Shown one piece after another: positions 9,056 to 17,774 of a stretch of DNA of 64,000 bases. The notes beneath the pieces are model-generated. The model did not search any database and was not told where the DNA came from. It was given only the letters and a program-made list of their open reading frames with translations. Source of the DNA: Chitinophaga sp. LS1 (GTDB taxonomy: Bacteria > Bacteroidota > Bacteroidia > Chitinophagales > Chitinophagaceae); the NCBI RefSeq assembly GCF_034274695.1, contig NZ_CP128362.1, forward strand, positions 5,582,501 through 5,646,500. Direction: 5' to 3'. The position numbers and the translations under genes were made by a program. Each line of letters opens with the position of its first letter. Positions within the stretch are counted from its first letter, which is position 1.

Positions 9056-9928
9056 TTAACCGAATTTCACGGAAGTCATGGTCAGCGAACCACCTACCGC
9101 TTTATCGTTAAAGAATGAGATATTATCCTTATTAGATTGCAGTCCCAGTGTATACATCAATGGGAGATAGTGATCCGGTGTCGGAATTGCCAGCAAAGCG
9201 CCTTTACCCAGTTGTGTATAGTTGATCAGCGGCTTGTGTTCACGGCTGCTGATGAGGTGTTTGAACTGGTTATTGATATCCAGTGCCCAGTCATACCCAT
9301 ATTCCTTGTCATCAAGGCGATCCCATGCCACCATTCTCAGGTTGTGCACCAGGTTGCCGCTGCCGATGATCAGTACGCCTTTCCTGCGCAGGGCATACAG
9401 TTCTTTCGCCAGGTCGTAATGATATTGCGGACCTTTGGAATAGTCTATACTCAATTGCAGCACCGGGATGTTTGCCTCTGGATACATATGTCTTACCACC
9501 GTCCAGGTACCGTGATCCAGCCCCCAGTCGTGATCGAGGGAAGCGTGAATCAGGGACGCCGTTTCTCTGGCGAGGTCCGGACTACCGGGAGCCGGATATT
9601 GCACGGCGAAGAGTTCCTTCGGAAACCCGCCAAAATCGTGGATGGTTTTAGGATGCTCCATGGCAGTGATCTTCGTACCCTGGGTATACCAGTGGGCGGA
9701 GATCACCAATACGGCTTTGGGAGTTGGAATTTCCTTGCCCATCTGTGTCCATCTTCTGCTAAATTCAGTGTCTTCAATACCGTTCATAGGAGAACCATGT
9801 CCGATGAATAAAACGGGCATCAGATGGTCGTCTTCCTGTAATGAATCAGTAAAGTTCCTGAATGCTGATAGCGTTGTCATACCAAATACTCCTGTTAATA
9901 TCGATTTAATGAATTGATTGCGTTTCAT
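9056..9928 (-). CDS. ygiD: DODA-type extradiol ring-opening dioxygenase (LigB family, YgiD-like)
   Basis: A 290-residue protein of the class III extradiol dioxygenase superfamily. Metal-binding positions are visible as His in LFIGHGSPMN, His in VISAHWYT and His near GNLVHNLR; 'HPKTIHDFGGFP' is characteristic of the YgiD/DODA group, which opens catechol rings such as DOPA. Unlike E. coli YgiD it has an N-terminal hydrophobic leader (MKRNQFIKSILTGVFGMTTL), so it may be exported. The start at 9928 is chosen because a perfect -7 box (9935-9942) lies just upstream; a longer frame from TTG 9979 would begin upstream of the promoter. Confidence 0.88.
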   Translation of the reverse strand: MKRNQFIKSILTGVFGMTTLSAFRNFTDSLQEDDHLMPVLFIGHGSPMNGIEDTEFSRRWTQMGKEIPTPKAVLVISAHWYTQGTKITAMEHPKTIHDFGGFPKELFAVQYPAPGSPDLARETASLIHASLDHDWGLDHGTWTVVRHMYPEANIPVLQLSIDYSKGPQYHYDLAKELYALRRKGVLIIGSGNLVHNLRMVAWDRLDDKEYGYDWALDINNQFKHLISSREHKPLINYTQLGKGALLAIPTPDHYLPLMYTLGLQSNKDNISFFNDKAVGGSLTMTSVKFG

Positions 9929-9934
9929 GTTATA

Positions 9935-9942
9935 CAAAAGTA
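9935..9942 (-). promoter_or_regulatory. Bacteroidota -7 box for the dioxygenase gene
   Basis: TACTTTTG on the minus strand matches TAnnTTTG exactly and ends six bases before the ATG at 9928, implying a very short or absent leader. Confidence 0.65.
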
Positions 9943-9982
9943 CCACATGAAGGAGGTTGGTCCCAATGATTTGGATCAAGAA

Positions 9983-10238
9983 ATTACTTATGCTGGGAAA
10001 TCGAACTTTTTATGCAGAAAGTGAATAGCCATTAGGGGTGCTAAAAATTACTTATGCTGGGAAATACGGCTTTTGATACAGCAGGTGAATGGCCATCAGG
10101 GATGCTAAAAATTACTTATGCTGGGAAATACGGCTTTTTATGCAGAAGGTGAATGTCCATCAGGGATGCTAAAAATTACTTTTGCTAGGAAATACGGCTT
10201 TTTATGAAGAAGATGAATGGCCATCAGGGATGCTAAAA
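9983..10238 (-). repeat. Four-copy 64-bp tandem array of the Crp-gene tail
   Basis: This fills most of the 311-bp gap between the dioxygenase and crp-like genes. Units begin at 9983, 10047, 10111 and 10175, each exactly 64 bp apart, and the gene's own end follows in register at 10239. Each unit carries the minus-strand codons for the gene's C-terminus (Lys-Ser-Arg-Ile-Ser-Gln-His-Lys region) plus about 35 bp of spacer with a conserved 'GGCCATCAGGGATGC' block. Apart from this array and the promoter at 9935-9942, nothing else is seen in the gap. Confidence 0.92.
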
Positions 10239-10239
10239 A

Positions 10240-10821
10240 TCATTTATGCTGGGAAATACGGCTTTTGATGCGACTGAGGGTTTCGGGGGTCAATCCCAGA
10301 TAAGAAGCGATCATATGTTGTGGCACCCGTTGTACAATATTGGGGTATACATTTACAAAGGCCTTGTACTGCTCATCCGGCGAAAGACTGATCATATCCC
10401 GGGTTCTTTTTTGCAGGGCGATGTATGCCTCTGTCATGAGTATACGGTTATACGTCTCATACTTCGGCATTTTCAGTAGCAGTTCTTCGTGGGCAGGGCG
10501 GCTGATAAGGCATAACTCACAATCTTCCAGCGCCTCAATGTTTTGGGTAGCAGGTTCTTCCCTGAGAAAACTACATAGATCTCCCAGTGACCATCCTTCC
10601 AGCGCAAAAGCCGTAATATGCTCATGACCTTCCAGATCCGTCACATAAGTCCTGAGTGTACCTTTTTCGACCAGGGCAATATAGCGGCAAATGTCTCCTT
10701 CCTGTAGGAAAAACTGGCGTTTCCGCAGGGTTTTAAGGGTTAGATGTGCTACTATTTCTGCTTCTTCCTGCGGGGTGAGGGCCACTTTTTCATTGACTTT
10801 GCTGAGAAATACTTCGTACAT
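10240..10821 (-). CDS. Crp/Fnr-family transcriptional regulator
   Basis: A 193-residue protein: cyclic-nucleotide-binding-type beta roll (about 14-115, with 'FLQEGDICRYIALVEKGTLRTYV') and a C-terminal helix-turn-helix (about 165-190, 'MIASYLGLTPETLSRIKSRIS'). The effector is unknown; many Bacteroidota relatives do not bind cAMP. It is divergent from the sialate O-acetylesterase gene 41 bp away, a candidate target. The four-copy tail array lies downstream. Confidence 0.9.
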   Translation of the reverse strand: MYEVFLSKVNEKVALTPQEEAEIVAHLTLKTLRKRQFFLQEGDICRYIALVEKGTLRTYVTDLEGHEHITAFALEGWSLGDLCSFLREEPATQNIEALEDCELCLISRPAHEELLLKMPKYETYNRILMTEAYIALQKRTRDMISLSPDEQYKAFVNVYPNIVQRVPQHMIASYLGLTPETLSRIKSRISQHK

Positions 10822-10862
10822 GATCGCAAATTATATAAATTCCCTGTCTAAATGAATTTACA

Positions 10863-12257
10863 ATGTTTAGGTCTTTAATAATTCCACTGGTGTTTGTAGC
10901 CTGTTTTTCAAATGCCTATGCTACCTTAAAACCCGTTAGCCTGTTCACTGATCATATGGTGCTGCAAAAAGGAGTCGCTGTTCCTGTATGGGGTACGGCA
11001 GATGAAGGGGCACTGGTTACGGTGCAGTTCAATGGTCAGTCCGTTTCTGCAAAGACGTTACAAGGCAAATGGATGGTGAGTTTGCAGCCATTGCCTTATG
11101 TTTCATCAGGTCAGGAAATGACGATTTACAGTGGCATTGATACTGTTCACATCCAGGATGTGCTGGTCGGCGAAGTATGGTTGTGCAGCGGCCAGTCAAA
11201 TATGGAACGCCAGCTGGGTCCACGCCCGCCACAGCAGCCGATCTATAACTGGGAGCAGGAGCGGGATGCCGCTAATTATCCCCTGATCAGGGAGTATTAT
11301 GTACCCCTGAAGTATTCGAAAGAAACGATCCCGGATGTCAATAATCACTGGACGGTATGTAGTCCGCAGACGGTGAGTGACTTCACGGCTGTAGGATATT
11401 TCTTTGCAAAGAATCTCTATGCAAAAATGCAGGTGCCGGTAGGGATTATTTTCTCTGCCTTTGGCGGTACCCCGGCAGAAGACTGGACCAGTGTGGCCGC
11501 GCTGGAAGCCAATCCGAAACTGAAAGAGATGATTGGAAATTATGCAAAGACCATCGCCAGTGCCGGTTGGAAACCACAGGGACAATGCATGGGAGGTTTG
11601 TTTAATGGTATGATCTACCCATTGCTGCCTTATGCCATCAAGGGAGTGGCCTGGTACCAGGGGGAGTCAAATAGTGACCGTGCGGAGCAATACTTGGAAA
11701 TATTAACGACCCTGATCAGGAATTGGAGGATGGAATTTAAACAGCCCGAATTACCTTTTTTAATTGTCCAGATTGCCCCGCACAAGGGTATGAGGCCTGA
11801 GATCAGAGAAGCGCAGTTTTTGGTGGTTAAAAATGTCAGGAAAACAGCTTTGATAGTGACCACTGACTGCGGAGACTCCGCCGATATTCATCCCCCTCAT
11901 AAACAACCTGTAGGAGAACGGCTGGCCATTGCCGCAGGTGGCGTGGTATATGGTGTAAAAGGGGAGTATAGCGGACCTGTGTTTGAGAAATTCAGTCAGG
12001 GGAAAGATGAGATAACGGTTAGTTTTTCTCATGCAGGAAAAGGATTGGTGGCAAAGGGAGGAAAGCTGACGGGTTTTGAGATCAGCAATGGAGAGGGCTA
12101 TTATCCTGCGGAGGCGGTTATTCATGGGAATAAGATAACCTTGTCAAGCGAGCATGTGCTGCATCCTACATGGGTGCGGTATGGATGGAGTAATGTACCG
12201 GTGGTAAATTTGTACAATCAGGAGGGGTTACCGGCTTCGCCTTTTAGAAATAAATAG
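10863..12257 (+). CDS. Sialate O-acetylesterase (SASA family)
   Basis: A 464-residue secreted esterase with signal peptide (cleavage after about residue 20, FSNAYA). The catalytic block SGQSNMERQ carries the nucleophilic Ser; the second conserved block is GVAWYQGESNSDRA and the Asp/His pair is in ADIHPPHKQPVGERLA. It probably removes O-acetyl groups from sialic acids or other sugars in the periplasm. Single gene, divergent from the Crp-type regulator and convergent with the phosphoesterase. Confidence 0.92.
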   Translation: MFRSLIIPLVFVACFSNAYATLKPVSLFTDHMVLQKGVAVPVWGTADEGALVTVQFNGQSVSAKTLQGKWMVSLQPLPYVSSGQEMTIYSGIDTVHIQDVLVGEVWLCSGQSNMERQLGPRPPQQPIYNWEQERDAANYPLIREYYVPLKYSKETIPDVNNHWTVCSPQTVSDFTAVGYFFAKNLYAKMQVPVGIIFSAFGGTPAEDWTSVAALEANPKLKEMIGNYAKTIASAGWKPQGQCMGGLFNGMIYPLLPYAIKGVAWYQGESNSDRAEQYLEILTTLIRNWRMEFKQPELPFLIVQIAPHKGMRPEIREAQFLVVKNVRKTALIVTTDCGDSADIHPPHKQPVGERLAIAAGGVVYGVKGEYSGPVFEKFSQGKDEITVSFSHAGKGLVAKGGKLTGFEISNGEGYYPAEAVIHGNKITLSSEHVLHPTWVRYGWSNVPVVNLYNQEGLPASPFRNK

Positions 12258-12269
12258 CCTTTCAGCAAT

Positions 12270-12301
12270 AAAAGCTTTGGCCCGTATGGGTCAAAGCTTT
12301 A
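12270..12301. terminator. Bidirectional terminator hairpin
   Basis: AAAGCTTTG and CAAAGCTTT pair around GCCC/GGGT with a GTAT loop. The right arm overlaps the last codons and stop of the convergent phosphoesterase gene. Confidence 0.75.
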
Positions 12302-13367
12302 TTTCAAACTGATCTTCCATTGTAACAACTCCATCATCCGCAACTGAATAATAATCTCCTTTCATTACCAGCTGCACCCCTGTCTTCTCTATACTAAACC
12401 GTAGAAATCCATGCAGCTGATCGCAATAATTTTCCAGGGTAACACCTTCAAAAAGATCCAGCTTATTCGTAAATCTTGTATCAGACAATTCTGCTATCGG
12501 ATGTAATTCATCATACCCGCCACCACCGGCTACTACAAAGCAAACAGAACGTCCACTATTATATTTTTTCACCAATCGCTGGTAATTATGTACGTGCCCG
12601 CTAAACACTATGTCCGGCCGCACACCTGTCTCTTCAAAGATCCCTTCCAGCAAAGTGATCATGGGAATACTGGATCCGTGATTAATATCTGCAGAATAAG
12701 GTGCATGGTGAATACAAAGAATAAGGGCTTTGCCCGGCCGCTCTGCATCTGCACTACGTAGTTCGGCTTTCAGCCACTCCTGTTGTTCAGGCGTAACAAT
12801 ACCGAATTTTGGCACATTGCTATGCATGCCGATGATGTTCGCCAAAGGCGTTTTGAGTGTCCAGTAGACATTTGGCTGTATCATGCTTTTCCGCGCTATA
12901 TCATTGCTGAATGGTACGGTGTTCGGTGCCGTATCACAAAACACTTTCACAAAAGGCTCCAGGCTATGATAAGGTGGCGCCGCCGGATTCACATCACTGT
13001 CATGGTTACCTGCTATAGCAAATATCGGTGCCGGATAGTTTTGAAACGGACCAAAGAATTGCCTGTAGTATTGACTGGCTTCACCATGGTTATATACCAC
13101 ATCGCCCAGGTGAAATAAAAATTGTGGAGGATTGTCCTGTTCAAATTGCGCCTGCATGGCTGTAATCACTTTCCGTTGAAAATCAGTGCTTCTGATACTA
13201 CCTGTATCACCTGCAAGGTGAAAAGTCATCTTCTGTGTATTGATGTCCGGAATCACCTGCGCTATATCAAGTTGGTAAGGGAAAGGCCCTGTTGGGGCAG
13301 GCAAAGGCTGAAATTTATACGAATCGTCTGGCTGATCTCTCTTCTGAACCGGTGTGCTATATTTCAT
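12291..13367 (-). CDS. Metallophosphoesterase (calcineurin-like)
   Basis: A 358-residue protein with the full metallophosphoesterase motif set: Asp in HLAGDTGSI, FHLGDVVY, AGNHDSD, CIHHAPYS and SGHVHNYQR. The order resembles purple acid phosphatase-like enzymes. No signal peptide is visible, so it is probably cytoplasmic. A perfect -7 box (TATCTTTG, 13372-13379) lies four bases before the ATG, supporting the start. Substrate is unknown. Confidence 0.9.
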   Translation of the reverse strand: MKYSTPVQKRDQPDDSYKFQPLPAPTGPFPYQLDIAQVIPDINTQKMTFHLAGDTGSIRSTDFQRKVITAMQAQFEQDNPPQFLFHLGDVVYNHGEASQYYRQFFGPFQNYPAPIFAIAGNHDSDVNPAAPPYHSLEPFVKVFCDTAPNTVPFSNDIARKSMIQPNVYWTLKTPLANIIGMHSNVPKFGIVTPEQQEWLKAELRSADAERPGKALILCIHHAPYSADINHGSSIPMITLLEGIFEETGVRPDIVFSGHVHNYQRLVKKYNSGRSVCFVVAGGGGYDELHPIAELSDTRFTNKLDLFEGVTLENYCDQLHGFLRFSIEKTGVQLVMKGDYYSVADDGVVTMEDQFEIKL

Positions 13368-13371
13368 GTCA

Positions 13372-13379
13372 CAAAGATA
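13372..13379 (-). promoter_or_regulatory. -7 box for the phosphoesterase gene
   Basis: TATCTTTG on the minus strand, exact match to TAnnTTTG, four bases before the ATG at 13367. Confidence 0.6.
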
Positions 13380-13445
13380 AATAATAATCTACCGGGTAGG
13401 TTTAAGGAAATATTATAAATTTAGGTTCGAAAAATCTAAGACATA

Positions 13446-13988
13446 ATGAACGCCCTGTTAGTAATGGACGTGCAAAATGCTGTCATTCGCCAGTTACCCG
13501 ATTATAACAATGTCATCACTAATGTCAGTAAAGCGATCAGCATCGCGCGCAGTAAAAATATTCCGGTCATCTATGTCGTAGTAGGTTTTCGTCCTGGTAT
13601 GCCTGAGATCAGTATGAATAATAAAGTATTTGGCGCCAGCAAAACCCGTTCCGGCGGCGCTGGCGGTGGCCAGAGCGAAGCGATGGCGATAGATGCTGCT
13701 ATTGCGCCTTTGGAAAATGAAATTATTGTTATCAAACGCCGGATCAGCGCTTTTACAGGAAGTGACCTGGAAGTGGTATTGAGAGCGCAGGGGATACAGC
13801 ACCTGATCCTTACAGGGGTGGCTAGCAGTAGTGTCGTATTATCTACCCTGCGCGAAGCGGCGGATAAGGATTATCGTATCACAGTGCTGGCTGATTGTTG
13901 TACTGACCGGGATCCTGCATTGCATGATGTATTGGTTGAAAAAGTATTCCCCTTTCAGGCGGAAGTGATCACTATAAATGAATTCTGA
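13446..13988 (+). CDS. Isochorismatase-like hydrolase, catalytic Cys replaced
   Basis: A 180-residue isochorismatase fold protein. Asp8 in LLVMDVQNA and the Lys in IVIKRRISAF match two of the catalytic triad. At the third position the family has Cys in GVxTxxCV; here the block is TGVASSSVVLST, so the Cys is Val. A subgroup with 'TSGVVLST' is common, so this is a natural variant that may not be a cysteine hydrolase. It overlaps the next gene by one base (stop/start TGATG) and heads a four-gene cluster. Confidence 0.85.
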   Translation: MNALLVMDVQNAVIRQLPDYNNVITNVSKAISIARSKNIPVIYVVVGFRPGMPEISMNNKVFGASKTRSGGAGGGQSEAMAIDAAIAPLENEIIVIKRRISAFTGSDLEVVLRAQGIQHLILTGVASSSVVLSTLREAADKDYRITVLADCCTDRDPALHDVLVEKVFPFQAEVITINEF

Positions 13989-14383
13989 TGGCGATATTTC
14001 TCGAAGGCAAATCCAAATGTCCGATCTGTGGCAAGGTGATTATTGCTGCAGAGGCATATTTGTTCCCTCCATTTGTGAGCAACAGGAAGGAACCACTGGA
14101 TTTTTTTAATGATAAAGTATTTCACAAAAGTTGTCTGCTAACCCACCCATTGGCAGAAAAGGCGATTCAATTTACCAAAGTGCCTATGCCCTTTGTTTGT
14201 AAGTTAACAGAGGAGCCTATTTGGCCAGGGGAGGAGATCTTTGGATTTGGATTAGTAACCTCCGATGAAAACTCTCCCGCGTATGCATTGAATTTCACTT
14301 ACATCAAAAAAGAAGCATTTGATAAATGGGAGCAGCGGGATGCTGTACTGGCAGAATTAAAAAGATTTGAAATAAACCTATGA
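13988..14383 (+). CDS. Unknown protein with Cys2-His-Cys zinc-knuckle-like motif
   Basis: A 131-residue soluble protein of no recognised family. CPIC at residues 11-14 and HKSC about 30 residues later form a C-x2-C / H-x3-C set that could bind one zinc ion. The rest is a mixed alpha/beta sequence with no membrane segment or signal peptide. Start and stop overlap both neighbours (TGATG with the isochorismatase-like gene, ATGA with the lipoprotein gene), so it is in a tight operon. Confidence 0.75.
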   Translation: MAIFLEGKSKCPICGKVIIAAEAYLFPPFVSNRKEPLDFFNDKVFHKSCLLTHPLAEKAIQFTKVPMPFVCKLTEEPIWPGEEIFGFGLVTSDENSPAYALNFTYIKKEAFDKWEQRDAVLAELKRFEINL

Positions 14384-14952
14384 GACTAAGTCGTTTTTAT
14401 CCTTTATTAATTTTGCTGACAGCCTGCCATTCACAAGGGCCGCAGGTGAAAGAAGATGTAGTAAAAGATACGGTCAATTCCGATTCCGTAACAATGCCCC
14501 GGGTCAATCATGATTTTGAGGCTGACAACAGGGTATTTGATAATTTCAGAGATAGTGTGGCAGAACAGATGGAACTGACCAATAGGCAGCGATCCTTTTA
14601 TCTGAAGGATGATACCACCGGACCTTACAAACCGCTGGTAGGGCATGAGCTGCGGCGATTGGGAAACATGTATTTAATGATCATTAACTTTGAATATGGG
14701 TCGTATAAATTGTATACATTAGACAGCGCTTCTTATACCCTGTTAGATCATTCTATTATTGGTTATAATTCTGATGCAGACGGAGGTTATGGTGGTAGCA
14801 GCTGTGATTATGAATTCGTCAATGATTCCACCATCGAGATTGTTGAAAAAGATTTTGCTCCGGAGGGAAGTAAGCAACCGGAACAGTTAGTCCGTACTAC
14901 ATTTACCATTTCAAGCACAGGAAAAATCACTGAGACACATAATAACCAATAA
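14380..14952 (+). CDS. Predicted lipoprotein, unknown function (paralog 1)
   Basis: A 190-residue protein with a lipoprotein signal: basic start, hydrophobic run and the lipobox LLTACHS, so Cys16 is probably lipidated. The body has repeated short motifs shared with the following gene ('FRDSV', 'YLKDDTT', 'TFTISSTGKIT'), so the two are tandem paralogs. No known domain was recognised. It overlaps the upstream gene in ATGA. Confidence 0.75.
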   Translation: MRLSRFYPLLILLTACHSQGPQVKEDVVKDTVNSDSVTMPRVNHDFEADNRVFDNFRDSVAEQMELTNRQRSFYLKDDTTGPYKPLVGHELRRLGNMYLMIINFEYGSYKLYTLDSASYTLLDHSIIGYNSDADGGYGGSSCDYEFVNDSTIEIVEKDFAPEGSKQPEQLVRTTFTISSTGKITETHNNQ

Positions 14953-14953
14953 C

Positions 14954-15433
14954 ATGAAACCTCGTCAATTTTACCCTTTATTATTACTGTTAGCTGCCTG
15001 TAAACCATTTGGACCTCACGACACCGGTGCCGCCTTCCGGGATAGTGTCGTTGCAAAGTTACCCTTATCCAATAGCCAGGTACATCATTACCTGAAAGAA
15101 GATACAACCGCTCCGGATATGAATTTCACCGGGTTGGAAGTACGTAAATCAGGAAAGTATTGTGCAATGTTTGTTCATCATCAAATTGGTACATACAAAA
15201 TGTATATTGTTGATACCACTACCAGTACGCTCACCGATAGTCAGATCATTTGCGATAACAGGGGCAGTAATAGGGATAGTAACTATTCCAGAGGCAATTA
15301 CCAGGTGGTAAATGACACGACCATCCAGGTAGTTCAGTATTATTATGGTGCAGAAAATAAAAAGACGGAAGTACATAAAGCATTCACCATTTCAGACAAA
15401 GGAAAAATTACGGTGACAAGTGATAATGGTTAA
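14954..15433 (+). CDS. Predicted lipoprotein, unknown function (paralog 2)
   Basis: A 159-residue lipoprotein (lipobox LLAACKP) that starts two bases after the previous stop. It aligns along its length with the preceding protein (FRDSVV, YLKEDTTAP, the 'YKMYIVD' strand and the final 'FTISDKGKIT'), but lacks the N-terminal spacer of about 30 residues. A local gene duplication is the simplest origin. Function is unknown. Confidence 0.75.
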   Translation: MKPRQFYPLLLLLAACKPFGPHDTGAAFRDSVVAKLPLSNSQVHHYLKEDTTAPDMNFTGLEVRKSGKYCAMFVHHQIGTYKMYIVDTTTSTLTDSQIICDNRGSNRDSNYSRGNYQVVNDTTIQVVQYYYGAENKKTEVHKAFTISDKGKITVTSDNG

Positions 15434-15566
15434 TGGTGGAAATTCGTCACTGCATTTGTAAAGAATGAAAGAAATTTTGCTATATAACGGGGCTGTTATA
15501 TCTTAATGGCCCCCAACCTTATCACAGATTCTACCTTTATCACAGATCCACGCTTTTCTGATCCTT

Positions 15567-16685
15567 TTAATTAGTCTTTCTATAATTCAATACCGCCCAC
15601 GTATTCAATACAAAAGCAAAGATCAATATCACACCCAGTTTAGGCAGCACATCGCGGATACCACTGCCTTTCAATACGATCATACGCATCACTTCTATCA
15701 GGTAACTCACCGGGTTGAACTTTGTCACCACCTGTGCCCAGTCTGGCATACTATCAATAGAAGTGAACAAACCACCCATCAAAATAAAGATCATTACAAA
15801 GAAGAACATAATGAACATCGCCTGCTGTTGCGTGTCACAATACGTTGATACCAGCAGGCCAAAACCTAATACTGCCAACAGGTATACCCAGATAAAACCA
15901 TAGAGTAAAAAGATATTTCCCAATGGTACTATTCCATATGCTACCCTTGCTACAATCAAACCCAGTGTGAATACGACATTGCCCAATACCCAGAATGGAA
16001 TCAGCTTTCCCAGTATAAAATGATGTTTCTTAATAGGTGTTACATTGATCTGCTCTATGGTACCTACTTCTTTTTCCTTTACAATATTCAATGCCGTGAG
16101 GAAACCACCGATCATTGTGACCAGTATAGCCAGTATTCCAGGTACCATAAATAAATGATAATCCAGGTGTGGGTTGAACCAGTTAGACGAAACGATTTCC
16201 ACCATGGGCTGTGATTGAAAACGCGCAGGTTCTACCAGCTGTAGCCGGATGTCATTATTTTCATCCCTGATCACACTATTCAGGTATACGCCGCCCAGAC
16301 TGGCTTTGGTGCCATTGATGGCGTTGACCGCTACAAACAACTGCTCACGGTTCTCCCTGACCAGATTTTTCTCAAAGTTATGCGGTATCTCCAGCAACAG
16401 ATCTGCTTTATCTTCTTCAATCAAATGTAGGGCTTCTTTATAAGAAAATACATACCCCGTTAATTTGAAATATCCTGAAGCGGTGATCTTGCTGATCAGT
16501 TTCTGCGAATATGAAGAATGGTCATTGTCAATGATCGCCAGGTTAATATTCTTTACCTCATAATTCGCGGCCAGAGGCAGGATAAACAACTGCATCACCG
16601 GCATCACCAGCACCATCACAAGGATAGAACGGTTACGAAAGATCTGCCTGAATTCTTTTTGTAATAAAAACCGGATCGTTCTCAT
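15567..16685 (-). CDS. ABC-2 type exporter permease (YhhJ-like), second permease
   Basis: A 372-residue ABC2_membrane protein: one N-terminal membrane segment (about 22-40), an extracytoplasmic domain to about residue 175, then five to six helices. 'KEKEVGTIEQINVTP' before the second membrane block is the conserved family motif. The ATG overlaps the previous permease stop (ATGA, 16682-16685). It is the last gene of the TetR-controlled exporter operon. Short direct repeats of 'TTATCACAGAT' lie just downstream (15519 and 15538). Confidence 0.92.
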   Translation of the reverse strand: MRTIRFLLQKEFRQIFRNRSILVMVLVMPVMQLFILPLAANYEVKNINLAIIDNDHSSYSQKLISKITASGYFKLTGYVFSYKEALHLIEEDKADLLLEIPHNFEKNLVRENREQLFVAVNAINGTKASLGGVYLNSVIRDENNDIRLQLVEPARFQSQPMVEIVSSNWFNPHLDYHLFMVPGILAILVTMIGGFLTALNIVKEKEVGTIEQINVTPIKKHHFILGKLIPFWVLGNVVFTLGLIVARVAYGIVPLGNIFLLYGFIWVYLLAVLGFGLLVSTYCDTQQQAMFIMFFFVMIFILMGGLFTSIDSMPDWAQVVTKFNPVSYLIEVMRMIVLKGSGIRDVLPKLGVILIFAFVLNTWAVLNYRKTN

Positions 16686-17773
16686 GATAACCTGATTTTG
16701 AAACTTTTAAAGCTCACGAATAATAAAACCACTGTAATACCTGCCAGTATCAGTGTTTCTTTCCACACGGCAGAGAATCCCAGCCCCTTGATCATAATCG
16801 CCTTCACAATATTATAATACCACTTAGAAGGCACGATATTGCTAATCAACTGCAAGGGGAGTGGCATGTTCTCTACGGGGAACATAAACCCGCTAAAGAG
16901 GATCGTAGGCAGCATCATACCCATCAGTGAGATCAGCATCGCTACCTGCTGCGAACTTGTTTTTACTGAGATGAAGATCCCCAGCGTCAGACAGGTAATT
17001 ATAAATAAGGTGCTTTCTGCAAACAATAATGGTATACTGCCATTGATGGGTAATTTTAGCACAAAGGTGCTGAGGAGTAAAATGGTGGTTACGTTGATCA
17101 ATGACAGCAGGAGGTACGGAATGGCCTTGGATATAATCACCATCAGCGGACTAAAAGGTGATACCAGCAGTACTTCCATCGTACCTGTTTCCTTCTCGCG
17201 CACAATCGACACTGCCGTCATCATCACACATACCAGCATCAGTACGAGCGACATGACCCCCGGTACAAAGTTCGGCGCACCTTTCAATTGCGGGTTATAC
17301 AAATACCTGATCTGAGGACTTATCTGGAAAGGCTCCTGTGCCGCCATATAATCCTGTATGATCGACGTAATATAACTGGTCAGCGTTGTGGCTGTATTCG
17401 GGTCAGCCCCATCAGCAATGATCTGGATCTGCGCATGGTGTGTATGCAACAGGTCATTATTAAATCCCTGTGGGAAGATCACAGCCAGTCTGATATCGCC
17501 CTTTTTGAAAGCAGCATCAATACCCGAACGATCCATCACCGCATAGGCAATATCGAAATAACGGCTGGCTTCAATTTTACTGATCAGTTGTTGCGAAGCC
17601 ACATCCTGTGCCTGATCATAGATCACAATCTTCGCATTCCGGACTTCATTCGTCAGGGCAAAGCCAAAGATCAGGATCTGCACGATCGGCAAGCCAAAGA
17701 GGATCAGAAGGGTCTTCCTGTCTCTCAGTACATGTGCAAATTCTTTCCTGATAAAAGTATACAACTGTTTCAT
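16682..17773 (-). CDS. ABC-2 type exporter permease (YhhJ-like), first permease
   Basis: A 363-residue paralog of the next permease with the same layout and the motif REKETGTMEVLLVSPFSP. The start is put at ATG 17773 (MKQLYTFIRKEF), one base after the ATPase stop; the frame extends upstream to 17836 but that part overlaps the ATPase gene and lacks the family's N-terminal form. Two such permeases probably pair as a heterodimer. Confidence 0.92.
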   Translation of the reverse strand: MKQLYTFIRKEFAHVLRDRKTLLILFGLPIVQILIFGFALTNEVRNAKIVIYDQAQDVASQQLISKIEASRYFDIAYAVMDRSGIDAAFKKGDIRLAVIFPQGFNNDLLHTHHAQIQIIADGADPNTATTLTSYITSIIQDYMAAQEPFQISPQIRYLYNPQLKGAPNFVPGVMSLVLMLVCVMMTAVSIVREKETGTMEVLLVSPFSPLMVIISKAIPYLLLSLINVTTILLLSTFVLKLPINGSIPLLFAESTLFIITCLTLGIFISVKTSSQQVAMLISLMGMMLPTILFSGFMFPVENMPLPLQLISNIVPSKWYYNIVKAIMIKGLGFSAVWKETLILAGITVVLLFVSFKSFKIRLS

Positions 17774-17774
17774 A

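Noticed and set aside
9137..9811. Long plus-strand frame of 224 codons opposite the dioxygenase gene
   Set aside because: It is fully antisense to a gene with clear family motifs, has no start signal and resembles no protein.
9929..9979. Upstream TTG extension of the dioxygenase frame
   Set aside because: It would begin upstream of the exact -7 box, and the ATG at 9928 starts a normal export leader.
9983..10302. Regular 64-bp array considered as a CRISPR locus
   Set aside because: The whole unit repeats with no unique spacers, part of it is the coding end of the adjacent gene, and there are no cas genes.
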